In this document: positions 48,551 through 59,160 of the stretch, piece by piece | Layout: each line of letters begins with the position of its first letter | Numbering within the stretch: position 1 is the first letter of the stretch | Assembly: GCA_028023455.1 (NCBI GenBank) | Contig: JAQFVV010012405.1 | Coordinates: 1,387,677-1,451,676 of the forward strand | Source: Epiperipatus broadwayi | Lineage: Eukaryota > Onychophora > Udeonychophora > Euonychophora > Peripatidae | Reading direction: 5' to 3' | Length of the DNA stretch: 64,000 bases | Notes under the pieces: model-generated | Database searches by the model: none | What the model saw: the letters and a program-made list of their open reading frames with translations, nothing else | What the model was told of the DNA's origin: nothing | Translations under genes and position numbers: made by a program

Positions 48551-49082
48551 ATTTGAATATTTATGTACAAAAAAAATGATACTACACAAGATTATAAATT
48601 AAGTATTACACACATTTCTCATAAACACGCCACGAGTTCAATATCAATTATTCAATAACTTATTTGATAAGTCTCATGCCTAAAAAAATGAAAATTTGAA
48701 GGTTTTTCCATCCATATTTTCCTCTATAGCTATTATAAAAAACCATTTACTAACCAATATTGGAAAATTGAGCTGATCTGATTATAGAATATTTTATTTA
48801 GATTTTAAAATGCCTTAGTTTCCTTTAAAAATAAAAAAAACTCCCAGCTGATCACATTAAATTTAAAACTACAACAAACAGGATAAACGCTGATTACTTA
48901 TTTTATAATCAGTGCTATTCCGGCATCAGAATGAGGAACAAAACTCCAGAAACCTTTTAATCTAGAACCAGTCATTCTTAGGATGAGTTAACTACTCTAC
49001 TACTCACGATATTTGGAGTTTTAAAAAATAATTTTTGCTAGCAAAGCAAAAACATTAAAATTATTAAAAAAAATAGAAAGAT
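48551..49082. other. AT-rich DNA, a possible tRNA-like scrap
   Basis: At 48935-49005 CAGAATGAGG and ACTACTCTACTACTC could be a highly diverged antisense tRNA-like piece. Otherwise nothing. Confidence 0.3.
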
Positions 49083-49350
49083 ATAGGGGATTTGAACTCA
49101 GACTTTCAAGCCTCTTCACTATCCACACTATCATACTACTGATACACATGACCACACACATGCAGAAAAGATAATCACCAATATAGTATTTCGTGCTAAA
49201 CAAGCACTCATCAGTTGGTCCAGACTACCATTTCCCACATATATATATATAATCAGTGCTCAAATTTGAGTTCAAATCCCCTATATTTACAATTAGGCTC
49301 CAGGTATAAAAGTGCCTGGTATTTCAAATCTTTATATAGACAACTTTCTG
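49083..49350 (-). mobile_element. SINE-like repeat family C, partly inverted copy
   Basis: ATAGGGGATTTGAACTCA (49084) and its complement TGAGTTCAAATCCCCTAT (49271-49288) are inverted B-box-like ends. Between them lies the family C body with its hammerhead-like motif; after them comes ATTTACAATTAGGCTCCAGG, which matches the complement of a piece near 6650-6680. On the minus strand the order is ribozyme-like motif, then a tRNA-like region ending GAGTTCAAATCCCC. Confidence 0.7.
49177..49220 (-). ncRNA. Hammerhead ribozyme motif, canonical and apparently intact (family C)
   Basis: Minus strand, 5' to 3': ACCAA (49219-49215), CTGATGA (49214-49208), stem II GTGCT-TGTTT-AGCAC (5 perfect pairs, 49207-49193), GAAA (49192-49189), a short stem III ATACTAT, cleavage nucleotide A (49182), then TTGGT (49181-49177), which pairs ACCAA perfectly. 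All conserved core residues (CUGAUGA, GAAA, A15.1-U16.1, NUH = AUA) are present, without extra nucleotides. Stem III is very short, as in some animal retroelement hammerheads that cleave best as dimers. Self-cleavage would leave a 5' end just before the tRNA-like part of the repeat. Confidence 0.75.
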
Positions 49351-49955
49351 AGTCTGAATGAATGAGTTACTAAGCTTTTTTTATAAGATTTACCAAATAA
49401 ATGTACAAACTGACACATACGTTAAAAAAATTATTTTTTTATACTGAAAATTAAAAAAATACTGCAAACAATTTGATATTTTATATAAGCAGAAATAATT
49501 TCATTAAATTAATGAAATACGATAACTATTGATTATCCAAGCCATCGCAAACAAAAGTAATTTTGATAGTAAAAACTATGCAGGGATAAAAATGGTCATA
49601 TGAATAATAATAAAAGAACTTGAGTTTAATCCAGAGTAGCTTAAATTTGAGAAATGATGTATTATAATTACAAACTTTATCTCTTTCAGCAACATAAATG
49701 GTTCCAAAAATGTAAAGAGAAACCAAAATATTTACTAAAAAGACATATTTCAATAGAAAGACATTTTATGAATATTATTTTACTTTAGAAAATATTTACT
49801 AATTTTAATAATAATAAAAACTTTTACTGTAAATAACAGAAGTACAGTGATGTGGTGTCTAGCATCCACTGCCATTTCGAGGCAAGTTTTCCAGTAGATA
49901 TTTGAAACCATAGATAACAGTAAACCTTATATAATATACAAGTTTAGAACCTATA
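49351..49955. other. AT-rich DNA, no gene seen
   Basis: Nothing recognised. Confidence 0.5.
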
Positions 49956-50280
49956 TATATATGATACAAATTAATTTACAGTGTAAATATTTAAACATCA
50001 ACAAAATTATTTTTTAAAAACCACAACTTATAGTTATGAAGACGATAGTACAGTAAACAATGTAAAGAAAGACGAGTATGCAAGGTGAGAAAATGACTGA
50101 ATAAGAAATGATGATTTATGGTAGCATTCTTTCAAATGGATGCACATCTGAAATTTATGAATTCAAACTTACAATTTTTAAATTTACACAAAACCACAGC
50201 TGATAAGTCCATAAATTTGGAGTGAAGTGATGGGGGGGGGGAGGCGTTTCCGGATTTGTTTTTATATAAGTATGCTCTAA
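49956..50280 (+). repeat. Unclassified repeat, family D (copy without LINE)
   Basis: TATAGTTATGAAGACGATAG, GAGTATGCAAGGTGAG, AAATGACTGA and GTGATGGGGG align in order with 52320-52790, which is interrupted by an RTE insertion. GATGGGGGAGGC followed by TTCCG also occurs at 6791-6815. Nature unknown. Confidence 0.5.
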
Positions 50281-50840
50281 TCCAGAGATCATGGTTATGC
50301 ACGTGTAAATAGAGGATATAACAATGTTGCCATAGTAATAAATTTATATTTCACAAAAACATATATATCTGTGTGTAGATTTTGATGTCATTAGATACAA
50401 ATATGAAAGGTTTTGGCCCTTAAAGAATTCTGCCTCAAGTAGTAATATATGTTTAAAATCATATTTCATTGCCACTTGGGGAGTATTTAGAAGAGAGAGA
50501 GAAATTAATGCTTATAGAAATTGATGGCCTATGGAGAATATGTTACTGGAATTTAGCTAAGTGCTTTCATCTAAAAATTTTGAAATTGTGAAATATTATA
50601 TTTTCTATAGTAGCGTCAAAGATTTCACATAATATAATATACAAAAAGGTTATTACCATCACAACAGTTTTTATAAAAATATCTTTACTAGTCAGAGTCA
50701 TACTTCGGTGGGCCCTTTGGGTAATATATAATGTATTCTATATACAAATACATACACAAGTCCTTCACTCTATTTTAAAAAAGACAGCAGTCAAATGACA
50801 AATATAATTTTAAAATTATATTATTTAGGACAAAAAAAGC
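50281..50840. other. AT-rich DNA, no gene seen
   Basis: Nothing recognised. Confidence 0.5.
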
Positions 50841-51860
50841 ATTTTTAATTTATTTTTCATTTCAACAAAAATTTTATTAACAATAAATAGTGATTACATA
50901 CTAATAAAGGATAGATAAATGAATAAATTGTACAATAATATGATTGTGTAATGTTCTATTTGTTATCTGGCTAGATTTTGTTATGAGAGTACATTTGTTA
51001 TACTCTTATGTGGTTAGGTATAGTGATGAGATTCTAATAACTTGATTAATGGAATAAGCATTTTTAATATAAACATGAATATTTTCTTTTAGAATTTCCT
51101 ATTCTATAATGCTGGGTAGGTGGGAGTTGAGAATCAGGAAAAGGAAAGTGCAGTTAAAGACCAGGTGTCATCAAAGACTTTACTGGAGGCCAGGAGCTGG
51201 TCACGTTTCTTGATTTTTTTGAGTGTTTGATAAAATAATGGAATGATTTGTGGCGGGGGTAATGGAATATAGAGTTTTGCATCTCACTATCCATATGGAA
51301 TATAGGACAAAGGTAGAAAGCCTTATTATTGAAAAAAACCCATTATGAATGGCATTTTCAAGTGAGAAAATCATATCAGGTCTTATGTTGGAATTGATTA
51401 TAATTATATCTTTCAGTGTTTTAAGTCTTGGGCACCGGTGTATAATATGGTCTATGGTTTCATCTTCACGAGCACACAGACCACATATAGGGTCAATGCT
51501 GGCAAAACCTCTTCGGTGATAAAGGAACCAATTCGTGGGAAGTGCATTGAGATTTATTTTAATGATGAAGTCAAGGAATTTGGGTTCCAGACTCCATCTT
51601 TTAAAGTGTGAAATGAGTCTTTGGTTGGTTACTTTTAGGCTGGTTTTTATGGGTTGTTGATTATAGTTGATTATATTGTATGCTTCCCATAAGGTGATTT
51701 TTTTGTTAAGGTTAAAGGGCATTATTGGGTTATAAAGTTGTAGGTGGTCTATTAGGGAGGCTATCCATGAACTGGCAGAGGGCGGAGGACGATCTGTTGG
51801 TGTAATTTTTTTAATAATATTAGCAGAATATAAAAAAGCTTCTAATTTATAGCAATAAAG
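50841..51860 (-). mobile_element. Tx1/L1-like LINE 3' part, reverse orientation
   Basis: Minus-strand LINE from a 5' truncation at about 51860 to its 3' end at about 50859, which reads AATAAAATTTTTGTT (hairpin-capable) and GAAATG, as in the 38-kb copy, then an A-rich tail. The 3' untranslated part is about 340 bases. Confidence 0.82.
51201..51858 (-). pseudogene. LINE ORF2 C-terminal region with CCHC zinc knuckle
   Basis: On the minus strand a continuous frame runs from the truncation point (CYKLEAFLYS), through TPTDRPPP (also in the 38-kb copy), ITLWEAYNIINYN, LEPKFLDFIIKINLNALPTN and the zinc knuckle C-x2-C-x8-H-x4-C (51485-51432), to IIRLSTFVLYSIWIVRC, ending at 51201. About 219 codons without a stop. 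It aligns collinearly with 37534-38502 and, at its end, with 15123-15398. The catalytic reverse-transcriptase core lies upstream and is missing. Confidence 0.82.
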
Positions 51861-51964
51861 ATTTTTTTGTTAAATGTTTATTCGGAATAATTTTTTAGTA
51901 CAAATATATAAATATATTTTGAAGATTTATCAGATTGGTCTGACAGCTTTATAGTTAACAAAAA

Positions 51965-52150
51965 GATAAAAGGTGGGTAATGGAGAGATGCAATAAATCC
52001 AAAGATCCAGGTACATTATTCCCAGATCTAAGGTTTTTCACTGATGAAAGCCATAAGTGAGAAACTAGTCTGAAAGGATATTGGATGGGAAGGCACTATA
52101 TAGGAATTATGATGTACAATTTTCTAGCATCTACTGATTACTGCTGTTTT
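51965..52150 (-). mobile_element. Repeat family E, reverse copy
   Basis: The complement aligns with 39957-40138 from GTAATCAGTAGATGC through TAGTGCCTTCCCATCCAATA to the CCACCTTTTA end. Confidence 0.7.
52034..52077 (+). ncRNA. Hammerhead-like motif (family E, core intact)
   Basis: TTTTTCA (52034-52040), CTGATGA (52041-52047), extra A, a weak stem II AGC-CATAA-GTG, A, GAAA (52061-52064), CTAG, TC with predicted cleavage after 52070, then TGAAAGG (52071-52077). TTTTTCA and TGAAAGG pair in all seven positions (five Watson-Crick, two G-U). Core residues are intact; stem II has decayed at its first pair. Confidence 0.6.
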
Positions 52151-52239
52151 AGGCCCCCCATATTCATGACGTTCAATTCTTAGATCTTCCCTTGGATATC
52201 TGATATTGTGGTTAGCAAATTCTATGTAATATACATGTT

Positions 52240-52800
52240 CGACAGAATTGCATGCACACATGATAATTTTTAAAATGTATACATTAAAACATTAACAAAA
52301 ACAATTAACAAAAAACACAAACCAATATGGTTATGAAAAAGATAAAAAAATAACACACTGAGAATACATGACTGAGTACGTGCTGAGTATCATCATCAAC
52401 CATTATCAATCCACTGCAGGAATAAAGGTCTCTCCAAGTTCAATCCATCTTCTCCAATCTTTAGCTTCTTTTCTCCACATCACGACTGCACTTTCTTATT
52501 CCATCCATCCACCTGACATGTGGTCTCTTTCTGGGTCTTTTACAATCTTTCTAACTCCAGTTTAGGATTTCAATTGTCCATCTATTATCATCTCTTTAGC
52601 AATATGTACATGCTGAGTATGCAAGATGATAAATGACTGATTTCATGACAATGTTTATACAGACTGGCAAGCACTTAAAATTTACAAATCCAAATTTATA
52701 CTAAATTTATATATTATTCCAAATTATGGATGATGAGTTAGCAAATTGTGGTGATGGGGTAGGGGCTACTCTGATATAAACATTATTTTTTCAGTGGTGT
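52240..52800 (+). repeat. Unclassified repeat, family D, interrupted by an RTE insertion
   Basis: Flanks on both sides of the RTE fragment align with 49956-50280; the junction GAGTATGCAAG is uninterrupted there, giving a paralogous empty site. Confidence 0.5.
52376..52620 (-). mobile_element. Short RTE-like LINE insertion with target duplication
   Basis: The 215-base RTE 3' end (52391-52605, minus) is flanked by GTACGTGCTGAGTAT (52376-52390) and GTACATGCTGAGTAT (52606-52620), 15 bases with one mismatch. It starts with TCATCAACCATTATCAATC, the complemented RTE terminus. One of the shortest copies, with a clear insertion signature. Confidence 0.88.
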
Positions 52801-53864
52801 AGCTATTATGAAACAAATCAAGGTATTCTGTGAGCCCTGGATCTTAAAAGCTCTTTTGTTTTAAATATATAAATTCAAAAAAAGTATTATGGTATATATT
52901 ATAAATATTAAAAAGTTCTACTATGCTACTGTTTTTTTCTATGTTTGAAAATATTTCTAATTTCCATCTCAATCATGTAAGAAATTTCACTATCTAAATC
53001 TTTGGCTTCTTTTTGCATTACACCTGCTTTTAGAGATCTAAATGAACTAAATTTGCCTTTCATCAAACTTAATTTCTGAACCCTGCCCCCGCCCCGTGCT
53101 TTTATTTCAAGTTAAATCTAAAAACACTAATTGTGATTGAAGAAACTTTTTCTCTCTCTCTTTTTAGTGTACAGTAAATAAAAGCATTTAATATAAAAAA
53201 AATATCTCTATTATTTTAACTTTTTAGTATTAGCACAATAAATAAAAATACAAACTATATTGTACTTTAAATTGACTGGACATTTATCATTAGATATTTC
53301 TACTATAAGTTAAAATGTATACCTCTTATGTATATATCAAATATAGTATTTGCACATAATAATACATGTATATAAGTGATTAAAAATATAAAATATTATT
53401 TAAAGTGAAAAGTATTTGACATTTTGCTTTTGATTGGAAATTTTTAGTTTTTAAAAAATGCTTACCAAAACTATATTGTAAATGAACTTCATTTAATACT
53501 GTACTGGACCATTACTTCCCTGCAGAATTCTGCTCCTAATCTTGCACTGAGCATGAAGTGAACAAGATTAAGCAGGGAAAAAAATGGATACCAATTTAGC
53601 CGATTGTCTGTACTCATTACATATTGCTACTTCCAAATAAACTGATAGAGAGAGGGAATTGACAGAACTCTGCCAAAAAAAAAAAAACCTTTTTAGTTAG
53701 TAATTTTCTCGAATGCCCGAATGTTTAGGACCTACGGTAAATACATATCTTTGAAAAGTCTATTTACTAATAGCTTTTGTGTGCCACTCCTAGAAAGAAT
53801 AAAAATGAATTTTCCCCCTCCTAGAAGGGTATGCAATACCATATGTACAGCGGAGCATGAGAAT
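52801..53864. other. AT-rich DNA, no gene seen
   Basis: GTGCTTTTATTTCAAGTTAA at 53096 also forms the right arm of the foldback at 61986-62082. A less AT-rich piece at 53510-53660 was not identified. Confidence 0.45.
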
Positions 53865-53960
53865 AAGATTTAACACCCCGGTAGAGCGATATCCCGTGTA
53901 GCTAGCTCAGTACACTCTACATCTAGGGTCTTCAATGGGTAAGTTAAATGGTTATTACAG
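53865..53960 (+). mobile_element. tRNA-like SINE fragment
   Basis: GTGTAGCTAGCTCAGTACAC (53896) contains an A-box-like TAGCTCAGT. The surrounding 100 bases are GC-richer than average. Family unknown. Confidence 0.35.
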
Positions 53961-54769
53961 GTATGTGATTGATAAGGAAAGAGTACATTTTATCAAATAA
54001 ATAATAATACGAAAACAAAACAAATTTGATATTATGATTAAATATTTATTTAATCCCAGGTATCCACCACCGTTTCATACTTAAAATGATATAATAATAA
54101 AAATAAATGAATTATTAAATAGATAAAATATAAATACAATTTTAAATGAATAAAAAAAATAATAAATCCCTAAAGCTATTTACAATGTTTCATAATGAAT
54201 GGAAGTGGTCTGAGCTTTTTACCCTGTAGAATACTTTATGTGATTTGATATATGTTTCTCAGATAAAAGATTTTCAGTTATACAGGCATACACTTCTACT
54301 CAGGACTTTAAAACCTTTTTTTATTTATAATAAATATAATAAAAAAAACTATGCGTACATATATTTGCAATATAAAATATTTCACTAATTTCGTATTTTA
54401 CATCAATAAGGTTGCGTTAACTCAGATACCCTAGAGCACTCAACATGAGGTGCTGTATCTACTTGCATTTCATGGCAGATAAGTTAAGTTCATATACATG
54501 TATATATGTGTATGAAAATTTTCATGAGTAACAACAAGAAAAATGAAAAATAAAAAACAAAAAAAAAATGATTGCAACCTTTGCTGAGAAATACGAAATT
54601 TAGAATAAAATAATGAATCAAAAGATTTAAGTAAAAGCTACGTTATTATACCTGTATTAACCGTAAAATCTAATATATTGAATCTATACATATATTGTAC
54701 CGGGTTCACTCCACTGAATGAACTTACTTATACGTATGTATGTTTTGGCTGATCTCAAACTTCTTCATA
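53961..54769. other. AT-rich DNA, no gene seen
   Basis: Nothing recognised. Confidence 0.5.
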
Positions 54770-55020
54770 ATACATTTATAATTTTATAAATGTTACGTGA
54801 ATGAACCGGCACGTTCGAGCAAAATGGGAGATATTATTGATAGCTTTAACTATCAACAATGGCCCACCTCGGCTGCTAGATTCAAACCCCTACTATCCAA
54901 ACACTTTATTTGTTTCGGAGTAAACTCCGGGCGCCAGCTATCTATTCAGAAGAATAAACAATGTATTTGGTCAGCAGGCTCATAATCCAGCGCTCGAAAC
55001 GATCCCAAAAACTAGCCCAG
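54770..55020 (+). repeat. GC-richer island with tRNA-like pieces
   Basis: GGTCAGCAGGCTCATAATCC (54969) resembles the D-arm and anticodon region of a Met tRNA (CAT anticodon), and AGATTCAAACCCC (54879) a B-box. They do not form one cloverleaf. The stop-free frame at 54797-54985 has no known match. Possibly a composite SINE. Confidence 0.3.
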
Positions 55021-55382
55021 TCTAATTTTAATCAGTAATAAAATATAGAAAAAGAATTGATAAAAAGAATTGACCGACAAATAGAGTTTAAGTTTTAAGA
55101 CAATTTATTAACTAACATTAATTTACTAAATTTAAACAGGTTTATAATTTTTTTTAACTAATATAACACATGCACAGTTTAAATTAATACACTATAATAT
55201 ATATATCTTATGAAAAGCATAAATAATGTTTGACGTTTATAAAATCATATAGCATTCACAAACACGCACATCAATAGTTCATTTTATGCATGATTATAGA
55301 GTTCAATTTACTTGTCTCTGGATGCTTTACGAATAAATGCAATGGCTATTATGGTATAAACGAAAATTAGCAAATGTTTTAC

Positions 55383-55690
55383 CTAGGATTTTGAGTGTAG
55401 ATTTAGAACTTTGTTTTCTTCTTGTTGGCTGCTTCCATTACGAATACTTCCAGCCGGCTGGGACATTTCCTTGATGAGTTTCCTTATTATTCACGATTAT
55501 TACTATTGGAGACAATTAGATACTGACGGAGATTTTCTAAGTTGTTACACTGACATTATTTCATGGGCAGATATTGCTGATCTTATTTGACTAAGGCTGG
55601 AGAAAGATGTGTGTTCCCAAAAGCTGCTCAACACTGCATTTTGTTTCTGGATACAATTAACTCAACTGATTGTCCTCTCTGGACTTAACT
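55383..55690 (-). other. Candidate first exon (minus strand)
   Basis: On the minus strand an ATG at 55466-55464 in a good context (AAGGAAATGT) opens MSQPAGSIRNGSSQQEE and ends KVLNLHSKS with a TAG that is the last codon before a donor-like AG/GTAAAA (55383/55382). The low AT content and Kozak fit are suggestive. A stop exactly at the donor means it would be a complete 27-residue peptide or an upstream ORF in a 5' untranslated exon. No known protein recognised. Confidence 0.25.
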
Positions 55691-55730
55691 GACTCAATTA
55701 ATTGTCCGATAAAAAAAAAGTCTATTTATA
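55690..55730 (-). promoter_or_regulatory. TATA-type promoter candidate (minus strand)
   Basis: Minus strand: TATAAATAG starting at 55730, with a TCAGTT site whose A is at 55690, 40 bases downstream, longer than the usual 30. A second TCAGTT follows at about 55665. It lies directly upstream of the candidate exon. Confidence 0.25.
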
Positions 55731-56519
55731 CCTGCAACATGTTGTCCATGTAATATCCTCCGGCAATATCTGTTGTCGAAATTCCATTGATAATCCTTTG
55801 ACAACGTGTTTTGGAAGATTGTTTAATTAGTAATAGCCATGCAAAACGTGTTGTTTTATATTTTTAATTAATAGCCATTGCCGTGTTTTTTAATGATAAT
55901 CTTCCTTTATTTCATTTTAATATTTATTATGCATACATTTTTTATTTATTTACAATCGCACATATATATGCACATATATAACAAGTTTTAAGATTACTTT
56001 TTTTTAATTCGAATGAAAAGAGATTTGTATTTTTTAAACTTTAAATTATATTTCGACTAATAATAATAAACTCTACTTCCTTTTACAAAACTTTTAGTTT
56101 AACTTTCTAAAGAAAACCCCCTTCCCACTTTAATCAATTATTTTCCAACTTTTATTTCAAACTAATGATAGAAAACTATTAAACTTTTACGAAAGATTTT
56201 TATTTTAATAATTTTTTTTAGACAAAATTATTTTATATACATGTGCCAATTTGGCCTTGGCACAATATACACATGGAATATATATATATGTTTGCTTCAC
56301 CATTCACGGGGTTTAACTAAAGACCCTGAGTTCAACCACAATGAATGTAGACTAAATTTAAAGTAAGAAAAAATTTACGGAATGTTCTTTTAATTTTAGA
56401 AAATAAAATGAAAAGATTTTATTTTAGATAAAGAAATAAAATTTCTAGAACTCATTAGAGAAGAAAGATTAATTAGATAAAAAAAAAAAAAAAATTAAAA
56501 AATACTGTAATTAAAAATA
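55731..56519. other. AT-rich DNA, no gene seen
   Basis: Nothing convincing. GAGTTCAACC at 56330 might be a lone B-box. Confidence 0.45.
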
Positions 56520-56990
56520 AGATAGAGAACAATGGGGATTGGAATGCAAGATGGCTAACAAGTTGTGTAGATAGAGAGAGAATAGTTAATTTCTGCACGG
56601 CCTTTGCCTGGCTCAGTACAACTGCTAGGACTGAAAAATAGCACAAGATATTTTAGTGAAGAAGAAATATAGTTAACTTGTGGGTAAAAGCTCCCATAAA
56701 TAAGAATATATTAGCTCCCTGCTGTAGAGTTTGGAGCCACAAACATACAAAGAAACTTAAAGAATTTTTGGGTGCTATAATGGAAATGGCCGAGTAGATT
56801 TTTCTCTCTCTCTCTCATCAGTTACCTGCTTTTTGCTGGAGCTGGAAAGGTATAATATCATAATGTAGAGTTGGTGATAGAACATTTCTTGCCTGACCAA
56901 ATGCCTGCTGCCAGTCATTTATAATGAAGGACTAAAATCAAAATAAGCCGTTACTTGTGTAGTGCACTGGAATCTCCATAAGATTATCTA
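56520..56990. other. Less AT-rich stretch, not identified
   Basis: Around 470 bases of visibly higher GC, perhaps a repeat or a non-coding exon. CTGATGA followed by a GA run and GAAA (minus strand, about 56820) looked like a ribozyme core but has no stems. Confidence 0.3.
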
Positions 56991-57779
56991 GCTAAAGACG
57001 TACGCATTTCAAAAATTACCGGTAATATAAATTTTGTATTAGTGTTTGGTTTATTTTAAAATATTATCATCAACAAAACATATACGTACATTTAGTTCTT
57101 TTATATATATATTTGTGTGATTTAATTAGTTTTAAAACGTTTTTATTAAAAAGCAGAATAATAAAATATTCTGTCATTTGTTTTGTTTTTTATATACAAA
57201 GTATTTTACCTCGGCAGAAGCGCAAAAGTCATTCGAAATTAGATTAATGTTTTTGTTTTATTTTGTTGTAAAGGAAATCAGTAGATCATTCTTATTTTGG
57301 TTTACTTAAAGAAAAAACAATATAATTGAAACTAAACTCAGCTTATAGTTTTCTTTTTTTTTTGTTTTCACATTTTGCTTTTTCAATCCGAATTGGAATT
57401 GCATATGCGCATATATGTAGACATGTAATTGGGTGAAATGATTGAAATAACATGTATATTTAAGTGGGAGAGTGTTTATATAATCAAGAAACGTTAAAGA
57501 AGTTTCATTAACAGAGGTGGGTAGAGTTGGTTAAATAGAGTTCTCGTATCCTTTTTATTAAGCCACTAGTAAACATATATATCTAAACGATTATGTAATG
57601 ATTGATAGTATAAGGGGATTTCTTTTTAACTAAATTTTACCTCAGTTTAGTGAGATCTTTGTGACATGAGAATTTAGATATTAGTATTTAATTTCAGGCT
57701 TCATTTTTTTTTTTAAACGGATTATTATTCCGTCTTAATGTTTTGTGTATTACTTGGGGAGTCGGAAATATCTTTATAA
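56991..57779. other. AT-rich DNA, no gene seen
   Basis: Nothing recognised. Confidence 0.5.
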
Positions 57780-57990
57780 ATTGTGTCTTATTTCAATCTC
57801 CATATCGGTGGGCTTATCTTACGGACGTCTCCGGAGAAGATTCCAGAAATCGTTATACGTAAAACCTATTAGTGACTGGACATAAGCGTTATACTCCGTT
57901 CTGAACTCGGATCACGCTCTGCAAACGAGTTCCTTCTCAGCCTACTATGTTTTAAGGCCGGAGCGCTAACCAGCCTCATTTCATTCTACA
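57780..57990 (-). mobile_element. Possible tRNA-derived SINE
   Basis: The complement of 57945-57980 reads GGCTGGTTAGCGCTCCGGCC, A-box-like. The remaining 170 bases are GC-rich for this window and of mixed sequence. No second copy was seen. Confidence 0.4.
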
Positions 57991-58559
57991 TTCCTCATAA
58001 AGAGAAATATCTCTGAAAAAACTGCTTGCCAAGAAAAGAAAAACAACTAATCTCTGAGTAATACATTTAGTTAATATATGTTTTCTTAAGCCTGACTATC
58101 TTCTATGCTCAAAGCACTACGCAGAAAACCTAATGATGTGGGTGATGTAAAAAGGAAAGAAAAGAAAAGGAAATTCAAATTTAAGTTATAGGCTGTTTTT
58201 ATTACAGCTCTGAGAACATCTATTTAATGAGTAATTTGTTGGTTTTGATTTTTTTCTTTCTTTCTCTGCCACCTCTGAGTGATACCTTTTACTCTCTCTC
58301 TCTTCCAAAAATCATTCATCCCATGCCAAGTAAATGTAATATAATTTTGTGAACTAAAACAGATGTTTACTGCTTATATGTAGTTATTTTCAGTCCATTG
58401 ATGCTCTTGAGTAGACTGAGAAGTCAATGACCAATGCTTTAGATAGTGATCTTGTGTTTTTCTTTTGTATATATTAAACGTTAATTCTTTTGTGAACAAT
58501 AAATCTTTTTTTTTATTCTTAATACATTCACATATCACTTATTCTTATTTGTAAATTCC
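57991..58559. other. AT-rich DNA, no gene seen
   Basis: Nothing recognised. Confidence 0.5.
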
Positions 58560-58730
58560 TCCTTCGAGTCTTATCTCTCCCTGACCACCGGGCATACATT
58601 GAGAAGAAATTCTAGTGAGGTTTTGGGGAGTAAGTCGCTTGGTGGCAATCTGGAGGAGTAGGTGAGGTTCGAACCCCCTCAACCTGCATCTCTAGATTGG
58701 GTTAAAGCAGCTCTACTTTTCATACCATTA
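58560..58730 (-). mobile_element. Possible tRNA-derived SINE
   Basis: GTGAGGTTCGAACCCCCTC (58662) contains a self-complementary GGTTCGAACC, a strong B-box on either strand. The minus strand also has GTAGAGCTGCTTTAACCC upstream of it, an anticodon-arm-like position. Single copy in the window. Confidence 0.45.
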
Positions 58731-58859
58731 CAATATATTAGTAACATTCTTTTTTTTTTAATGATTAAATATAATAATAAAAAAATATATTTCTAACAGG
58801 AAATATCAGCATTAATTAATTAACTATTTATAAAAAAAATTTAAATAAACTTATGTAGG

Positions 58860-59160
58860 CATCTTCATCTTCTACTGACTGGGCTTCTGAGTGGGTTTCA
58901 AGTCAACTGGCTGGGCAGTGAGAATTTCATATCATTGTGGATAGGTAAGGCAGTTTTTGTCATCATCATGGCTGTTTGGAACTGGTGTGGTCACATTTTG
59001 GAGATTTGGACAGAGAGAGAGCAGGTGCACCGACTGGTTGTCTACCCCATGGTCATTTTACTGGAACTTATGGTGGATTTCTTCATATTTTCTTCCCAGT
59101 ATAATGCAGCAATTATTATTATTATTACTAAATTTTCATCCGCTATCATGAATGATTAAT
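58860..59160. repeat. Less AT-rich block ending in (ATT)n, perhaps a retroposon
   Basis: GC-richer than its flanks and ended by five ATT units (about 59114-59128), as for a retroelement 3' end. Overlapping open frames in three frames have no recognisable protein. Confidence 0.25.

Noticed and set aside
56790-56830. CTGATGA followed by GAGAGAGAGA and GAAA (minus strand) as a hammerhead
   Set aside because: No stem II can form in the GA run and the flanks do not pair as stem I.
58935-59159. Overlapping 60-74 codon open frames as genes
   Set aside because: Several frames of both strands are open at once because of local composition; no domain or codon signal supports any of them.
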